A stretch of DNA of 64,000 nucleotides from Flavobacterium sp. HBTb2-11-1 (GCF_009826975.1 NZ_WUMO01000002.1:310001-374000); one strand, 5' to 3'; counted from the stretch's first letter, positions 1 to 9,363 are shown. Program-made: numbers and translations. Notes: generated by a model not told the origin, from the sequence alone.

Positions 1-2641
1 CTTTAAAAGTTTTAAACTGCAGCAGTAAAACTGCAACAAACAAAAAGGTACTCAAAATAATTACTGCCAAAAAGTTACCACCCAGCGCATCGCCTTCCGA
101 TTCTTTCTCACCCGATAATTTGTAATAATATCCTTTTGGCATTTTCAATTGATCCAGTTTTGGAACAATGTGCGTCAATAAATCATTGGCATAATACCCT
201 TTTGCTGATAAAGCGCTTACTTTTGAAAAGCGTGATTTATTAAAATGATTAATTGCAGTTGGAGAAGTTTCAAACGAAATTTCAGCAATCTGGTTCAGTG
301 CAATCGGTATGCCCTGAAGGTTATTTACATACAGGTTTTTCAAAGCATCAAGGTTCGAAAATTTATCTCGGGGCAATGTCAGTGTAACATTTCTGGCATC
401 TCCCCTATCATCTATATAATCGCCGACCGTTAATCCTGCTACCGAAAGACGGATTACCTTATCTACATCGCTTGTCAGTACTCCCAATGTTCTGGCTTTT
501 TCTTTATTGATTTTAACTTTAAGATCTGTTTTATACGTATTCAGTTCATTGTTAATATACACCGTGCCTTCTTGATTTCTAAGAATAGTTTCTACCTGTG
601 AAGAAAGCTTACGTAACACTTCCTGATCTTCACCAAATAATCTTACGACAATATTAGCTTCTAAAGGTGTTCCTTGTTCAAAATCTTTTACCTCCACTTT
701 TGCATAAGGCATCGTTTTAAATTTATTTCGAAGTTCTTCAATCAAAGCTGTTTTCTCTGATGGTTTAGCTTCATCTTCGAGCTGGACAAAAATCTGTGCA
801 AAATCTGGTTTTCTATCCTGCGGATGCACATTATAATAAATCTGCGGATTTCCTTTACCAACATTTGAAGTGTAATACACAATTTCTTTATGATTTTTAA
901 GCTCTGCTTCTACAATTTTGGTCACACGGTCACTTTCTGTAATATTGGCCTGTAGCGGCATTTTTATATTGATAAGGAACATTGGTTTTTCTGAAGTTGG
1001 GAATAATTTAAAACCCGTTACTTTAAACAATCCAAAAGCTGTGATGCTCAAAACTATAGAAATAGCAATAGTAGTTCTCGGATATTTTAAGGCTTTAGGC
1101 ATAATATCACGGTACGCTCTGGTCAGGAATTTTTGCAGATACTGTAGAAAAATATTCCCTCCCGCATGATCGTGCGTTTTTAAAAATCGGCTTCCTAAAA
1201 ACGGCACCAAAGTCAAAGCGACAATCATCGATGCTAGTACACTGGTAATAACTGCCATTGGAAGACTTCTGATAAATTCTCCCGAGACATCCGGCAGGAA
1301 AGTCAGCGGTAGAAACGCAATAATAAGTGTTGCTGTACAGCCTACTACGGCAATTCCAATTTGTTTGGTTCCTTTAAGAACTGCATCCATTTTAGAATGT
1401 CCTTCTCGCAGCCATCGCTCTATGTTTTCGACTACCACAATACTGTCATCCACCAATAATCCCAACGCTACTACCAGACCTACGATACTTAACTGATTTA
1501 AAGAAAAGCCAAAAGCATTCATTGCAATTAATCCTAATGCGAGGGATAATGGAATAGAAATCATCACAATTCCCGAAGCTCTTAAGCCTAATGGAAGCAA
1601 CGTAACGATTACCAAAACAATGGCAAGGGTAAAATCAAAACCTAAATGTCCCAAACGCTGCGATACCATATTCGCCTGATCGAAGTTTTTTACTAATTTG
1701 ATGTTTGACGGTAATTCTTTAGAAAATTCATCAACAATTGGCAGGAATTCTTTCTGCACATCTGTAATGTTTACATTATCTTTCATACCAGCTGTAACCA
1801 GTACACATCGGTGTCCGTTAATGCGGGTAATATGATCGACAACCTGCGACTTGTAGCCTACTTCGGCTACATCTTTCATATAGATTATTTTACCGTTAGC
1901 ATTGTAGATTACTGTATTGGATACATCGTCCGCATTTTTAAATTTACCACTGGTTTTTACATTAAATACTTTACTGCCTAAATCAATGCTTCCTCCTGGA
2001 ATATCGGCCGCTTCGCTCTGCAGGCTTGCCATGACTACATTTAACGGAATTTTTAATTGGGCCAACTTTTCCAGCTGTAAATCAATACGAATTTCCTGCT
2101 CGGGAATTCCAGCATATTTTACATCTTTCAGATTGGTAATTTTCTCAATTTTAGATTTAAGTTTATCCGCTTCATCACGAAGTTTTTTGTCTGATGCATT
2201 TTCTGAAACCAACGCTATCTGAAGGATTTTCACATCAGAAGAAGCAATTTTTTCGGTTTTTATCTGATAAATATCTTTTGGAAGTTCGCTGTTTTTAAGA
2301 GCATTCATTTCCGTAGAAATCTCCTGATATTTATTATCAACATCTACTCCGTATTTAAATTTTACCTGAAAAGCTGCAACACCGTCTTCTACTGTGGTTA
2401 ATATTTTTTCGATGTTTTCGAGTCCGTAAATTTTATTCTCGATTGGTTTTACAACCTGCTCCTCCATATCCTTTGGACTTGTCCCGGGATAGATTACCGT
2501 AATTAAATATTGCGGTGGATGCGTTGAAGGATCTTCCGCTCTAGGCATGGTAAACAGCGTAAGATACCCCACCACAGCAATCAGCAGAAATATAATCAGC
2601 GTAAACTGATAATTTTTAACAGCAAAGTTTGTTATTTTCAT
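1..2641 (-). CDS. RND efflux permease, partial (AcrB/MexF-like)
   Basis: This is my own translation of the minus strand from an ATG at 2641; the frame stays open to the window edge, so about 880 residues are present and the C-terminus is missing. The N-terminus has the usual RND start: a short cytoplasmic segment, a first membrane helix, then MPRAEDPS. A large periplasmic loop and a block of membrane helices follow, including the segment LGLLVDDSIVVVENIERWL typical of helix 4 with its paired aspartates. It would be the proton-driven inner-membrane pump of a tripartite exporter. It starts 8 bases after the adaptor gene stop, so it is the last gene seen of the operon TetR-TolC-adaptor-permease. 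Substrate cannot be told; the hydrophobe/drug type (HAE) fits better than the metal type. Confidence 0.93.
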   Translation of the reverse strand, partial: MKITNFAVKNYQFTLIIFLLIAVVGYLTLFTMPRAEDPSTHPPQYLITVIYPGTSPKDMEEQVVKPIENKIYGLENIEKILTTVEDGVAAFQVKFKYGVDVDNKYQEISTEMNALKNSELPKDIYQIKTEKIASSDVKILQIALVSENASDKKLRDEADKLKSKIEKITNLKDVKYAGIPEQEIRIDLQLEKLAQLKIPLNVVMASLQSEAADIPGGSIDLGSKVFNVKTSGKFKNADDVSNTVIYNANGKIIYMKDVAEVGYKSQVVDHITRINGHRCVLVTAGMKDNVNITDVQKEFLPIVDEFSKELPSNIKLVKNFDQANMVSQRLGHLGFDFTLAIVLVIVTLLPLGLRASGIVMISIPLSLALGLIAMNAFGFSLNQLSIVGLVVALGLLVDDSIVVVENIERWLREGHSKMDAVLKGTKQIGIAVVGCTATLIIAFLPLTFLPDVSGEFIRSLPMAVITSVLASMIVALTLVPFLGSRFLKTHDHAGGNIFLQYLQKFLTRAYRDIMPKALKYPRTTIAISIVLSITAFGLFKVTGFKLFPTSEKPMFLINIKMPLQANITESDRVTKIVEAELKNHKEIVYYTSNVGKGNPQIYYNVHPQDRKPDFAQIFVQLEDEAKPSEKTALIEELRNKFKTMPYAKVEVKDFEQGTPLEANIVVRLFGEDQEVLRKLSSQVETILRNQEGTVYINNELNTYKTDLKVKINKEKARTLGVLTSDVDKVIRLSVAGLTVGDYIDDRGDARNVTLTLPRDKFSNLDALKNLYVNNLQGIPIALNQIAEISFETSPTAINHFNKSRFSKVSALSAKGYYANDLLTHIVPKLDQLKMPKGYYYKLSGEKESEGDALGGNFLAVIILSTFLFVAVLLLQFKTFK

Positions 2642-2649
2642 GATACTGA

Positions 2650-3735
2650 TTATTTAATGATCTTGATAGTTGATTGTTCGTTGAGATAAGCACTGTTGGA
2701 GATCACAATCTGATCTGTTTTCTGAAGACCTTCTTTTATGAATACTTTATTGTTCTCAAATTTATTAATGGTCACCGGTTGGCGTTTTACTTTGTTGTTT
2801 TCCACAATAAAAACAAACGCTTTGTTTCCGTCAGCTTCAATAAGCGAATTGTACGGAATGATGATGAAATCTTCTGATTGTTCTGCCTTTATTTCGGCTT
2901 TTCCAAACATTCCCACCGCTGGTTTACTTTTTTTAAGGCTCATTTTTAATTCGACTTGAAAGGAGCCCAATGCCGCATCTGCCGCCTGCGATTTTCTAAA
3001 AATAAAGGCATCGAATTTTTCATCAGGATAACCGTCAAGCGTTACAGTGGCTTTCTGCCCTACTTTTACCGCGGCCCATTCTTTGTCTGTCAATCCCACT
3101 TTTAGCAGATAATTATTGTTTTGGCTGGTTTCATTTATAGCCAGAATTGGCGATCCTGCGCCAACTACTTCTCCTTCGTTTGCTATTTTTTTCGAAACAA
3201 AACCATCTGCAGCAGCATAAATTTTAGAATAACGTGCATTAAAAGCCACTGCATCTTTCTGCTTTTTAGCAATGTCAAGACCCGTTTTGGTATTCTGAAG
3301 CTGTTCTAATGTATACACACTGTCTTTGTACAAATTACTAGCTCGTTTATAATCACGCTCGTACTTTTTTAGATTTAAATCTGTTTGGTTCAATCCTGCA
3401 TTAATCTCTGTTTCGTCTAATGATGCCAGAAGCTGGCCTTTCTTAAAAAACTGGCCTTCTTCAACATAAATACGACTGATGATCCCTCCTATTTTAAATC
3501 CGTAATTGGCCTGATTTTCTGTTGTTACTAAACCTGATGCGCTTATGGTATTGTTAAGAGCAAAAGATTCGACCGGAGCTGTTTTAATAGGGATAACATC
3601 TGTGCTTTCAAAGGGCGAATTTTCCTTTTTTTCTTCTTTACAGGCGTAAAAAAGCGTTAAAGCAAGCAATAAACCCAACCCTTTTTTGGAGACTGCGATA
3701 TGTTTTTTTAGATATTTGTGAATCGTTAATTTCAT
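2650..3735 (-). CDS. RND periplasmic adaptor (HlyD/MFP family) lipoprotein
   Basis: 361 residues. The N-terminal signal ends in a lipobox (LTLFYAC, Cys about residue 32), so the mature protein is probably a lipid-anchored periplasmic adaptor. A split lipoyl/barrel-sandwich domain (GLVTTENQANYGFKIGG, then FKKGQLLASLDETE) flanks an alpha-helical hairpin at about residues 115-165; a beta-barrel and membrane-proximal domain follow. It would join the permease downstream to the TolC-type channel encoded just upstream. Spacing is 11 bases to the channel gene and 8 bases to the permease gene, so all three are surely cotranscribed. Confidence 0.93.
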   Translation of the reverse strand: MKLTIHKYLKKHIAVSKKGLGLLLALTLFYACKEEKKENSPFESTDVIPIKTAPVESFALNNTISASGLVTTENQANYGFKIGGIISRIYVEEGQFFKKGQLLASLDETEINAGLNQTDLNLKKYERDYKRASNLYKDSVYTLEQLQNTKTGLDIAKKQKDAVAFNARYSKIYAAADGFVSKKIANEGEVVGAGSPILAINETSQNNNYLLKVGLTDKEWAAVKVGQKATVTLDGYPDEKFDAFIFRKSQAADAALGSFQVELKMSLKKSKPAVGMFGKAEIKAEQSEDFIIIPYNSLIEADGNKAFVFIVENNKVKRQPVTINKFENNKVFIKEGLQKTDQIVISNSAYLNEQSTIKIIK

Positions 3736-3746
3736 GTTTTTTGTTT

Positions 3747-5078
3747 TTAGTTAAAAGTAAAAGTGGCGTTGGCTCTTTCTAATTCTGCAAAAGCAATCCA
3801 GGAGTTATAAAGCGAAATATTAGTGTTAAGCTGCGCATTCACCCATTGGTTCTGTGCATCAAGCAGTTCTATATAAATCGCCTGACCTTCTTTATACAAC
3901 TTAGTAATGTCGTCATTGTACTTTTTGGCCGACTGTTTTTGATTTTTATCAGCATAAAATTGCTCTAAAGCCGATTTTAGATTGTTCTGTGAAACCTGAA
4001 ACTGAAGCAGTAACTGCTGTTTTACATTATCAGTTTGTGAAATGATTTTTTTACTGTCTTCTTCAACTTGTTTCAGCTTCCATTTGTTTTTGTTTCCCGA
4101 AAAAATATTCCACTCCAGCCCCACTCCGGCAAAATAATAGCGTGAGTTTTTATCTGCTTCAAAATCAAAATCCTGAATTCCGAAATCGGCAAAGCCATTT
4201 ACTTTTGGCAGCCAGTATGAGCTGGTCAACTTGCTTACATTTTCGTTTATTTCTTTTGCCTGAGTGAGCTTTTGTAACTCTTCTCTATTTTGGGTATTTT
4301 CTGAAAGTACTTCTATTGGGGGTACTTCACTCTCATCAGTTTCTATTGCGGCATCAAGTTTTTGATTCAATAAAAAATTAAAATACGATCTGGCATTATT
4401 GCTGGTTTGTCTGGCGGTTTCTAAATTGGCCTGAATGCGGATTACCTCATTATCGCTTCGTAAAACGGCAGTCCGGTTTATTTTTTCATTTCTAAATAAA
4501 GCCTGATTTACCCTTTGATTTTCTTTTACCAAAGCCAGGGCATCTTCATAAATCTTAATTCCTTCAACCGACTGCAGGTATTTGTAATAGGCAATTTTAA
4601 TTTCCTTTACTAACTCTCTTTGGTAGATTTCGAGTTCTATTTTTTGAAGCGTAGTCTGCTGGGTTTTTATTCTTTTGTTATAAATAATTTCAAAATTCAG
4701 AAGCGGCATCGTGGTATGAATTTTAGCATCATAAAAATTATCCGGATTTATCAAGACCGACTGATTTTCTAACATTGGAAAAGCGTTAGAATTGGTAATC
4801 TGATTTAAAGTACTATATACCGGATTCAGCATATCTCCAATCGGAATATCGATTGTCCTTCCGCCTTCTGCCTTGGTGTAACTTCCGTTTAGGGAAACTG
4901 TTGGATAAAATAAAGCTCGTGCTTCTTTTAAGGCATACATGCTTTTATTAATGTCAAAATTATGCTGTCTGATTACTTCGTTATTTTTTAAACCGGTCTG
5001 TATATAAGTTTCCAGCTTGTTCTGTGCATACCCTAAATATCCTAGACAGAGTATTGCAAAAGTTAGTTTAATTTTCAT
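3747..5078 (-). CDS. TolC-family outer membrane efflux channel
   Basis: 443 residues with a signal peptide (cleavage near GYAQ, residues 16-19) and two long heptad-rich helical halves, the duplicated architecture of outer membrane efflux proteins (OEP/TolC family). Length fits the family. It would form the outer membrane duct of the tripartite pump encoded with it. A TetR-type palindrome (TGAACGTTGTTCA) lies 23 bases before the ATG, between this gene and the regulator gene, so the pump genes may have their own repressed promoter besides readthrough from the regulator gene. Confidence 0.93.
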   Translation of the reverse strand: MKIKLTFAILCLGYLGYAQNKLETYIQTGLKNNEVIRQHNFDINKSMYALKEARALFYPTVSLNGSYTKAEGGRTIDIPIGDMLNPVYSTLNQITNSNAFPMLENQSVLINPDNFYDAKIHTTMPLLNFEIIYNKRIKTQQTTLQKIELEIYQRELVKEIKIAYYKYLQSVEGIKIYEDALALVKENQRVNQALFRNEKINRTAVLRSDNEVIRIQANLETARQTSNNARSYFNFLLNQKLDAAIETDESEVPPIEVLSENTQNREELQKLTQAKEINENVSKLTSSYWLPKVNGFADFGIQDFDFEADKNSRYYFAGVGLEWNIFSGNKNKWKLKQVEEDSKKIISQTDNVKQQLLLQFQVSQNNLKSALEQFYADKNQKQSAKKYNDDITKLYKEGQAIYIELLDAQNQWVNAQLNTNISLYNSWIAFAELERANATFTFN

Positions 5079-5100
5079 TTATTGTACGTTGTTTATTATT

Positions 5101-5113
5101 TGAACGTTGTTCA
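5101..5113. promoter_or_regulatory. Probable TetR operator, internal to efflux operon
   Basis: TGAACGTTGTTCA is a near-perfect dyad between the TetR gene and the TolC-type gene. The same sequence with one central change occurs before the regulator gene itself. A degenerate third copy (TGTACGTTGTTTA) lies at 5083-5095. Two matching dyads at the two expected promoters make them likely binding sites of the regulator encoded here (inference). Confidence 0.7.
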
Positions 5114-5134
5114 TTTTTTTAGGCAAAAAAATTT

Positions 5135-5752
5135 TTAAAGCTTTTCTATCATTTTTAAATATTCATTATATCCGTCATACAAAATGGTATCGGGATTCGT
5201 AAAATTTACATTTTTAATTCTCTGGTGAATTTCCAGACAGCACATACCATGTACCAAACTCCAAACCATAAATGCCAACGGCTCTACACTATGGCCTTTA
5301 AAATAACCTTTGTTAATACATTCTTCAATAGTTTTTTTAACTAATCCAAATGCTGTACATCCTTCGTCCCAATCTTCATTCTCGGAGTCTTTCAGGAATT
5401 CTATTGGAGCTTTTAGATTAAACATCAAATCATACATTTCAGAATTTTCGATGGCAAATTTGATATAGGAAAATCCCATTTTCTTTAATCTTTCCTTCGG
5501 ATCTTCTATAGTATATAACTCCATAAAATAACTATCTAATTCCTGAAAACCTATTGTATGAAGATCATGGAGAATATCATTTTTATCTTTAAAATAAACA
5601 TAAACAGTACCTACACTGTAGTTAATTTCTTCAGCAATGTTTCTTATGGTAGTATGTTCAATTCCTTTTTCAACAAAAAGCTTTTTAGCACCTTTTAATA
5701 TCAGGGCTTTTAAAGCTTCTTTTTCTTTTGCTTTTCTATCAATTGTACTCAT
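5135..5752 (-). CDS. TetR/AcrR-family repressor of the efflux operon
   Basis: 205 residues from the ATG at 5752; the longer frame to 5767 would need a TTG. Residues about 12-58 form the TetR N-terminal helix-turn-helix (LFVEKGIEHTTIRNIAEEI, then GTVYVYFKDKNDIL), followed by an all-helical ligand-binding domain of the size normal for the family. It is the first gene of the RND operon and is flanked on both sides by the dyad TGAACGnTGTTCA, so autorepression with relief by a pump substrate is the natural reading (inference from family behaviour). Confidence 0.92.
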   Translation of the reverse strand: MSTIDRKAKEKEALKALILKGAKKLFVEKGIEHTTIRNIAEEINYSVGTVYVYFKDKNDILHDLHTIGFQELDSYFMELYTIEDPKERLKKMGFSYIKFAIENSEMYDLMFNLKAPIEFLKDSENEDWDEGCTAFGLVKKTIEECINKGYFKGHSVEPLAFMVWSLVHGMCCLEIHQRIKNVNFTNPDTILYDGYNEYLKMIEKL

Positions 5753-5798
5753 ACTTATTTTATTCAAGGCTTACTAAGGACAAAGATATAAAATAAAA

Positions 5799-5811
5799 TG
5801 AACGCTGTTCA
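5799..5811. promoter_or_regulatory. Probable TetR operator upstream of the regulator gene
   Basis: TGAACGCTGTTCA, a dyad with one odd central base, starts 47 bases upstream of the chosen TetR start. It matches the site at 5101-5113 in 12 of 13 positions. Confidence 0.72.
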
Positions 5812-5842
5812 TTTTTTATTCAGTTAAATATTTTTATACAAA

Positions 5843-6610
5843 TTAAGATTGCAATCTGGCCGTAATACCTTTATGATTCAATAACTTGTAAGCTAACTTT
5901 GGTAAAAATCTATTTAACAGATAAATCGCTTTTGTATCGCCAACACGAATAGTGTACGTATTGTTTTTTAATCCTTTTATTAAAGCATCAATTAGCACAT
6001 CTGGTGTTATCGATTTACCTTCCATTCCCTCAGACATATTTGTTTTTACCAACGGCGGCAATAATTCAAATATTTTTATTCTGCTTCCAATTATCTGTAA
6101 ATGATCTCGTAATGCTTCTGTATAAAAACGTACCGCAGCTTTTGATGCTGAATAAGTTGGTACAAGATTAGACGGCGTGTAACTCAATATCGATGATGTA
6201 TTGATAATAGCTGCTTCTTTTCTGCTTTTAAGCATATCCAGAAAAAGATCATTTAAGAGAATAACTCCTAAGTAGTTAGTATTAATTTCTATGGCAGCTT
6301 TTTCAAAATGTTTTGAATTACTGAAACCTAAATTATCCTGGCCATTCATAATTCCGGCATTGTTATAAAGTATATCGATACCACCCATTTCATTAATTTG
6401 ATTGTACAAAGCAACCGCGGCTTCCTGGCTGGACGCATCACTTTTAATGGTCGTAATGGATGGATACATTTTTTTGGCAAGATCTAATTTTTTCTGATCT
6501 CTTCCTGTAATAATTACTTTAGCGCCTTCTGTAATGAATTGTTTTGCAGCCTCTAATCCGATTCCGGCAGAGCCACCTGTAATCAAAATTGTCTTACCTT
6601 TTAATTCCAT
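5843..6610 (-). CDS. Short-chain dehydrogenase/reductase (DltE-like SDR)
   Basis: 255 residues from the ATG at 6610, which places the Rossmann strand directly at the N-terminus (MELKGKTILITGGSAGIG); the upstream extension runs through the operator region and is unlikely. Motifs: TGGSAGIG cofactor loop, NNAG (NNAGIMNG), catalytic Ser in INTSSILS, and YSASK with the active-site Tyr and Lys. It is an NAD(P)-dependent oxidoreductase of unknown substrate. It is divergent from an HxlR regulator, with two regulator-type dyads and a promoter box (CAAATATA, minus strand) between them, so it is probably the regulator's target, as HxlR proteins often control redox enzymes. Confidence 0.92.
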   Translation of the reverse strand: MELKGKTILITGGSAGIGLEAAKQFITEGAKVIITGRDQKKLDLAKKMYPSITTIKSDASSQEAAVALYNQINEMGGIDILYNNAGIMNGQDNLGFSNSKHFEKAAIEINTNYLGVILLNDLFLDMLKSRKEAAIINTSSILSYTPSNLVPTYSASKAAVRFYTEALRDHLQIIGSRIKIFELLPPLVKTNMSEGMEGKSITPDVLIDALIKGLKNNTYTIRVGDTKAIYLLNRFLPKLAYKLLNHKGITARLQS

Positions 6611-6636
6611 AATTTTTCTATTTAGTTTATTATCCC

Positions 6637-6695
6637 TATATTTGCTTGCAAAATGCAAGTACAAATATAAATATATTTACTTGCAAAAAGCAAGT
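6637..6695. promoter_or_regulatory. Divergent promoters with two HxlR-type operators
   Basis: On the plus strand TATATTTG (6637-6644) fits the Bacteroidota -7 consensus TAnnTTTG and serves the HxlR gene. On the minus strand the same box reads as CAAATATA (6662-6669) and serves the dehydrogenase gene. Two dyads, CTTGCAAAATGCAAG (6645-6659) and ACTTGCAAAAAGCAAGT (6679-6695), flank or touch these boxes. The same dyad occurs before two other HxlR genes in this window (49.9 and 56.4 kb). Confidence 0.75.
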
Positions 6696-6712
6696 GATTT
6701 TAAATTTATTTT

Positions 6713-7126
6713 ATGAAAACTCAAAAAAAGAGATCAGACTGCCCAGTAAGTTTTTCACTTGAAGCCTTTGGTGACAAGTGGTCGCTGTTGATTGTGAGAG
6801 ATTTAATGCTTAAAAAAAAATGTACCTATGGCGAATTGGCAAAATCTGATGAGAAGATCGCAACTAACATTTTGGCTGCTCGACTGCTTTCATTAGAAGA
6901 AAACGGAATTATTCAGAAACTGGAGCATCCCGACAGTAAAGCCAAAGTACTATATCAATTGACACAGAAAGGAATGGATTTAATTCCAATAATTGTTGAA
7001 ATTAATCTTTGGGCAGAAAAGTATACCGACATTCCTGAAAAAAGAAAGGAATTGCTGGCACAAATGAATGCTGATAAGGAAGGATTTATTAAAAATGCTT
7101 TTAAAGAACTTGAATCAAATCGATAG
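6713..7126 (+). CDS. HxlR-family winged-helix regulator
   Basis: 137 residues. The N-terminus has the family signature: CPVSFSLEAFGDKWSLLIVRDL with the conserved early Cys (residue 9) and GDKW, then the winged helix with ATNILAARLLSLEENGII and the wing YQLTQKGMDL. Some HxlR proteins sense electrophiles or quinones through that Cys (family knowledge). Divergent from an SDR. It is paralogous to the regulators at 49.5 and 55.9 kb, sharing most of the DNA-binding region, and all three have the same dyad upstream. Confidence 0.93.
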   Translation: MKTQKKRSDCPVSFSLEAFGDKWSLLIVRDLMLKKKCTYGELAKSDEKIATNILAARLLSLEENGIIQKLEHPDSKAKVLYQLTQKGMDLIPIIVEINLWAEKYTDIPEKRKELLAQMNADKEGFIKNAFKELESNR

Positions 7127-7295
7127 TATATATTACATAGCTACTACTTTTTTTGCCACAATAAATTTGGGCTGGAATGTGCATGACAAAACACGCCCTC
7201 GCAGGTGTAGAACTGCCTCCAATTTTGTTACACAAGCTAAGGCGGTTTTAATAAAAGAGGTTAGCGATTTGTTTTTTGAAGCTGCATTTTCCTTC

Positions 7296-7418
7296 AATCC
7301 CCAACGGGACATCTAAACCAAATTCATTAAGCCACTGGGAGACAAGTGACTACATATAATAAGCCAATTTCTTCAAATCATCCAAAAAAAATGTTGAAAT
7401 TTGTCCCGTCGGGGTCAC
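7296..7418 (+). repeat. Structured border repeat, copy A1
   Basis: First of nine same-direction copies. The left arm (TCCCCAACGGGACA) can pair with the right arm (TGTCCCGTCGGGG), the interior carries the shared block GCCAATTTCTTCAAATCATCC, and it ends in GTCAC. It lies between the HxlR gene and the Crp/AhpD module. No protein is encoded. Confidence 0.8.
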
Positions 7419-7426
7419 TCAGCCAG

Positions 7427-7461
7427 ATGGCGCCAATTGAAGACAATTGGCGCCATTTTTT
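7427..7461 (+). terminator. Terminator hairpin after copy A1
   Basis: Perfect 13-bp stem ATGGCGCCAATTG / CAATTGGCGCCAT followed by a T run, starting 8 bases after the GTCAC end of the repeat. The same hairpin follows copies A2, A4 and (variant) B4. Confidence 0.7.
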
Positions 7462-7809
7462 CATTTACACTAATAAATACGGTGGCTTTGAGTCATTTTT
7501 GCTTTTATTTTCTTTCTCTAAAATAATAGAAAAATTGCTTCAGCGTGTATATTTAGATGAAAAATAATACAAATAGTTAATTTATCATTCGATAACTTAA
7601 CAGGATTCGAACCCCCAGAATATTATAGAAATTGACTCTATATAATCTCCAAATTGCTTTCAATTACTATTTAATGACAAATAATGAAATCTGATTTCAA
7701 AACGTATTTAAGTATATTATTGCTATATTTGCTTAAGAGCCTGCCAGCGATGCCATTCCGATTAAAAAAGCTGGACGAACAGTCAAAACCAATATGTCAT
7801 TTACTCCAG
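7462..7809. other. Non-coding stretch with tRNA T-arm-like fragment
   Basis: No credible gene. Around 7600-7616 the plus strand reads GGATTCGAACCCCC, the complement of a tRNA T-arm (GGTTCGAAT), but no cloverleaf can be built around it. A decayed version follows copy B4 near 58750. It may be a remnant of an integration site at a tRNA 3' end. Confidence 0.35.
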
Positions 7810-8385
7810 ATGTCCAATATACTCAAAAACCATATAGCCAAATTTGCACAGGTATCAGACAATGACTTTGAGCAAATCAAAAAATTCTTCGACATAAAAC
7901 AAACGTGTAAAAAAGAGAACCTGCTAAAGGAGGGACAGATCTGCCGTCATCATTATTTTGTTTTGGACGGCCTGCTTAGAAAGTTTTATATTAACGAGAA
8001 AGGTACCGAACAAACCACGGAATTTGCCATAGAAACATGGTGGCTTACCGATAACTTTGCCTACGAGAACCAGCTCGCGACAGAATTTTATATTCAGGCA
8101 GTAGAGAAATCAACATTGCTTTACATCACTTTGGAGAAGCAGCAGAAGCTGCTGGAAGAGTTTCCGGTAATGGAGCGCTATTTCCGTTTTGTCTACCAGA
8201 GGGCTTATGCAGCCGCACAGAAACGCATCAAATTTCTTTTCTCGTTCTCTAAGGAAGAGTTTTATTTCCAGGCAGTCAGAAACCACCCCGAATTCATCCA
8301 GCGTGTTCCCCAATACCTCATCGCTTCCTATCTAGGATTCACGCCCGAATACTTGAGCGAAATACGCAAAAGGCTTCTTTCTTAA
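7810..8385 (+). CDS. Crp/Fnr-family transcriptional regulator
   Basis: 191 residues from the ATG at 7810 (MSNILKNHIAKF); the upstream frame adds a low-complexity, Leu-rich lead that does not look like part of the family. A cyclic-nucleotide-binding-like beta-barrel (LLKEGQICRHHYFVLDGLLRKFY) is followed by a long dimer helix and a short C-terminal helix-turn-helix (YLIASYLGFTPEYLSEIRKR), the compact form common in Bacteroidota. Sixty-odd bases downstream is an AhpD-like gene, the usual partner and likely target. The effector is not predictable. Confidence 0.88.
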   Translation: MSNILKNHIAKFAQVSDNDFEQIKKFFDIKQTCKKENLLKEGQICRHHYFVLDGLLRKFYINEKGTEQTTEFAIETWWLTDNFAYENQLATEFYIQAVEKSTLLYITLEKQQKLLEEFPVMERYFRFVYQRAYAAAQKRIKFLFSFSKEEFYFQAVRNHPEFIQRVPQYLIASYLGFTPEYLSEIRKRLLS

Positions 8386-8453
8386 ACCAGTTTAAGTTTT
8401 TTCCTTTCCCTATTATTGAATTTTGCATTGAACAATTTTAAAAGAATAATACA

Positions 8454-8906
8454 ATGCAAAAACGACTTAACATTAAGCAGGCCGCTCCGGATGCACTAAA
8501 AGCGATGATAGGACTTGAAGGCTACCTTTCAAAAATTTCCATATCCAAGACAGCCAAAGAACTCATAAAGATACGTGCCTCGCAGATCAACGGCTGTGCC
8601 TACTGCATCAACATCCACACTCAGGACGCCATTAAAAACGGCGAGTCAAACCAGCGCATTTTTCTCTTGAGTGCTTGGAGAGAAGCTGGGGACATTTTTA
8701 CAGAAGAGGAAAAAGTGGTGCTCGCGGTAACTGAAGAGATAACATTAATTCATGAGAACGGATTAACGGATGAAACCTATACAAAGGCCTTACAGTATTT
8801 CAGTGAAAGCCAGATAGCAGATATAATAACGGCCGTCATAACAATCAATCTTTGGAACAGGGTTGTTCTCAGTACCCATCTCCGAATAGGAGAAAGTCTT
8901 GCATAA
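8454..8906 (+). CDS. AhpD/carboxymuconolactone decarboxylase-family protein
   Basis: 150 residues, all-helical, with the AhpD-type redox site CAYC and downstream His (GCAYCINIHTQDAI, about residues 46-59). Such proteins act as thiol peroxidase partners or as gamma-carboxymuconolactone decarboxylase relatives; the Cys pair favours a peroxidase/stress role. It follows the Crp-type regulator by 68 bases and ends in a clear terminator, so the pair forms a two-gene unit lying between repeat copies A1 and A2. Confidence 0.9.
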   Translation: MQKRLNIKQAAPDALKAMIGLEGYLSKISISKTAKELIKIRASQINGCAYCINIHTQDAIKNGESNQRIFLLSAWREAGDIFTEEEKVVLAVTEEITLIHENGLTDETYTKALQYFSESQIADIITAVITINLWNRVVLSTHLRIGESLA

Positions 8907-8970
8907 CTTGCAAAAAACTAGTTTAATTACGATGCATCCAAAAGTTTAGAATTATAATTAAATTTGAAGA

Positions 8971-9005
8971 CAATAAGCCCGATTTGTTTCGGGCTTATTG
9001 CTTTT
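8971..9005 (+). terminator. Intrinsic terminator of the Crp/AhpD unit
   Basis: 12-bp stem CAATAAGCCCGA / TCGGGCTTATTG with a 6-base loop, then CTTTT. It sits 65 bases after the AhpD stop. Confidence 0.8.
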
Positions 9006-9077
9006 ACGAAAAACTCATTTAAAAGCACCAATTAGGATAGAAATGCTCCAGTGGAACAACAATCAAATAATTCATAC

Positions 9078-9319
9078 AGCCAAAGAAAGACAATCCTGCC
9101 TTAACTTAAACAATCTTTTAAAATCCTGCATAAATTTTGTAAATTTATATATCAGTTTAATGCGATGGATCAATTGAGTTTTTACAATTTTTGCATCAAT
9201 CCTACTCAGGACATCCGAACCAATTTTTTAACGCCAATGAAAGACAGACATTACATATAGAAAGCCAATCTCTTCAAATCATCCAAAAATGATGTTGAAA
9301 TTTGTCCTGTCCCCGTCAC
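9078..9319 (+). repeat. Structured border repeat, copy A2 with upstream extension
   Basis: The core is 9200-9319, ending in GTCAC. Here the inner arm changed to CAGGACA and its partner to TGTCCTG, a compensatory pair relative to copy A1 (CGGGACA/TGTCCCG). The preceding ~120 bases (from AGCCAAAGAAAGACAATCCT) are shared with copies A4 and A5, so the full repeat is about 240 bp. Confidence 0.8.
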
Positions 9320-9326
9320 AAAGCCA

Positions 9327-9363
9327 AATGGCGCCAATTAAAGACAATTGGCGCCATTTTTTT
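9327..9363 (+). terminator. Terminator hairpin after copy A2
   Basis: Stem AAATGGCGCCAATT / AATTGGCGCCATTT plus T run, starting 8 bases after the repeat. It is near-identical to the hairpin after copy A1. Confidence 0.7.

Noticed and set aside
7068..7567. Two plus-strand reading frames over repeat A1
   Set aside because: They run through the repeat arms and the terminator hairpin and have no protein-like composition.
7600..7645. tRNA gene on the minus strand
   Set aside because: GGGGGTTCGAATCC is T-arm-like, but the remaining sequence does not fold into a cloverleaf.
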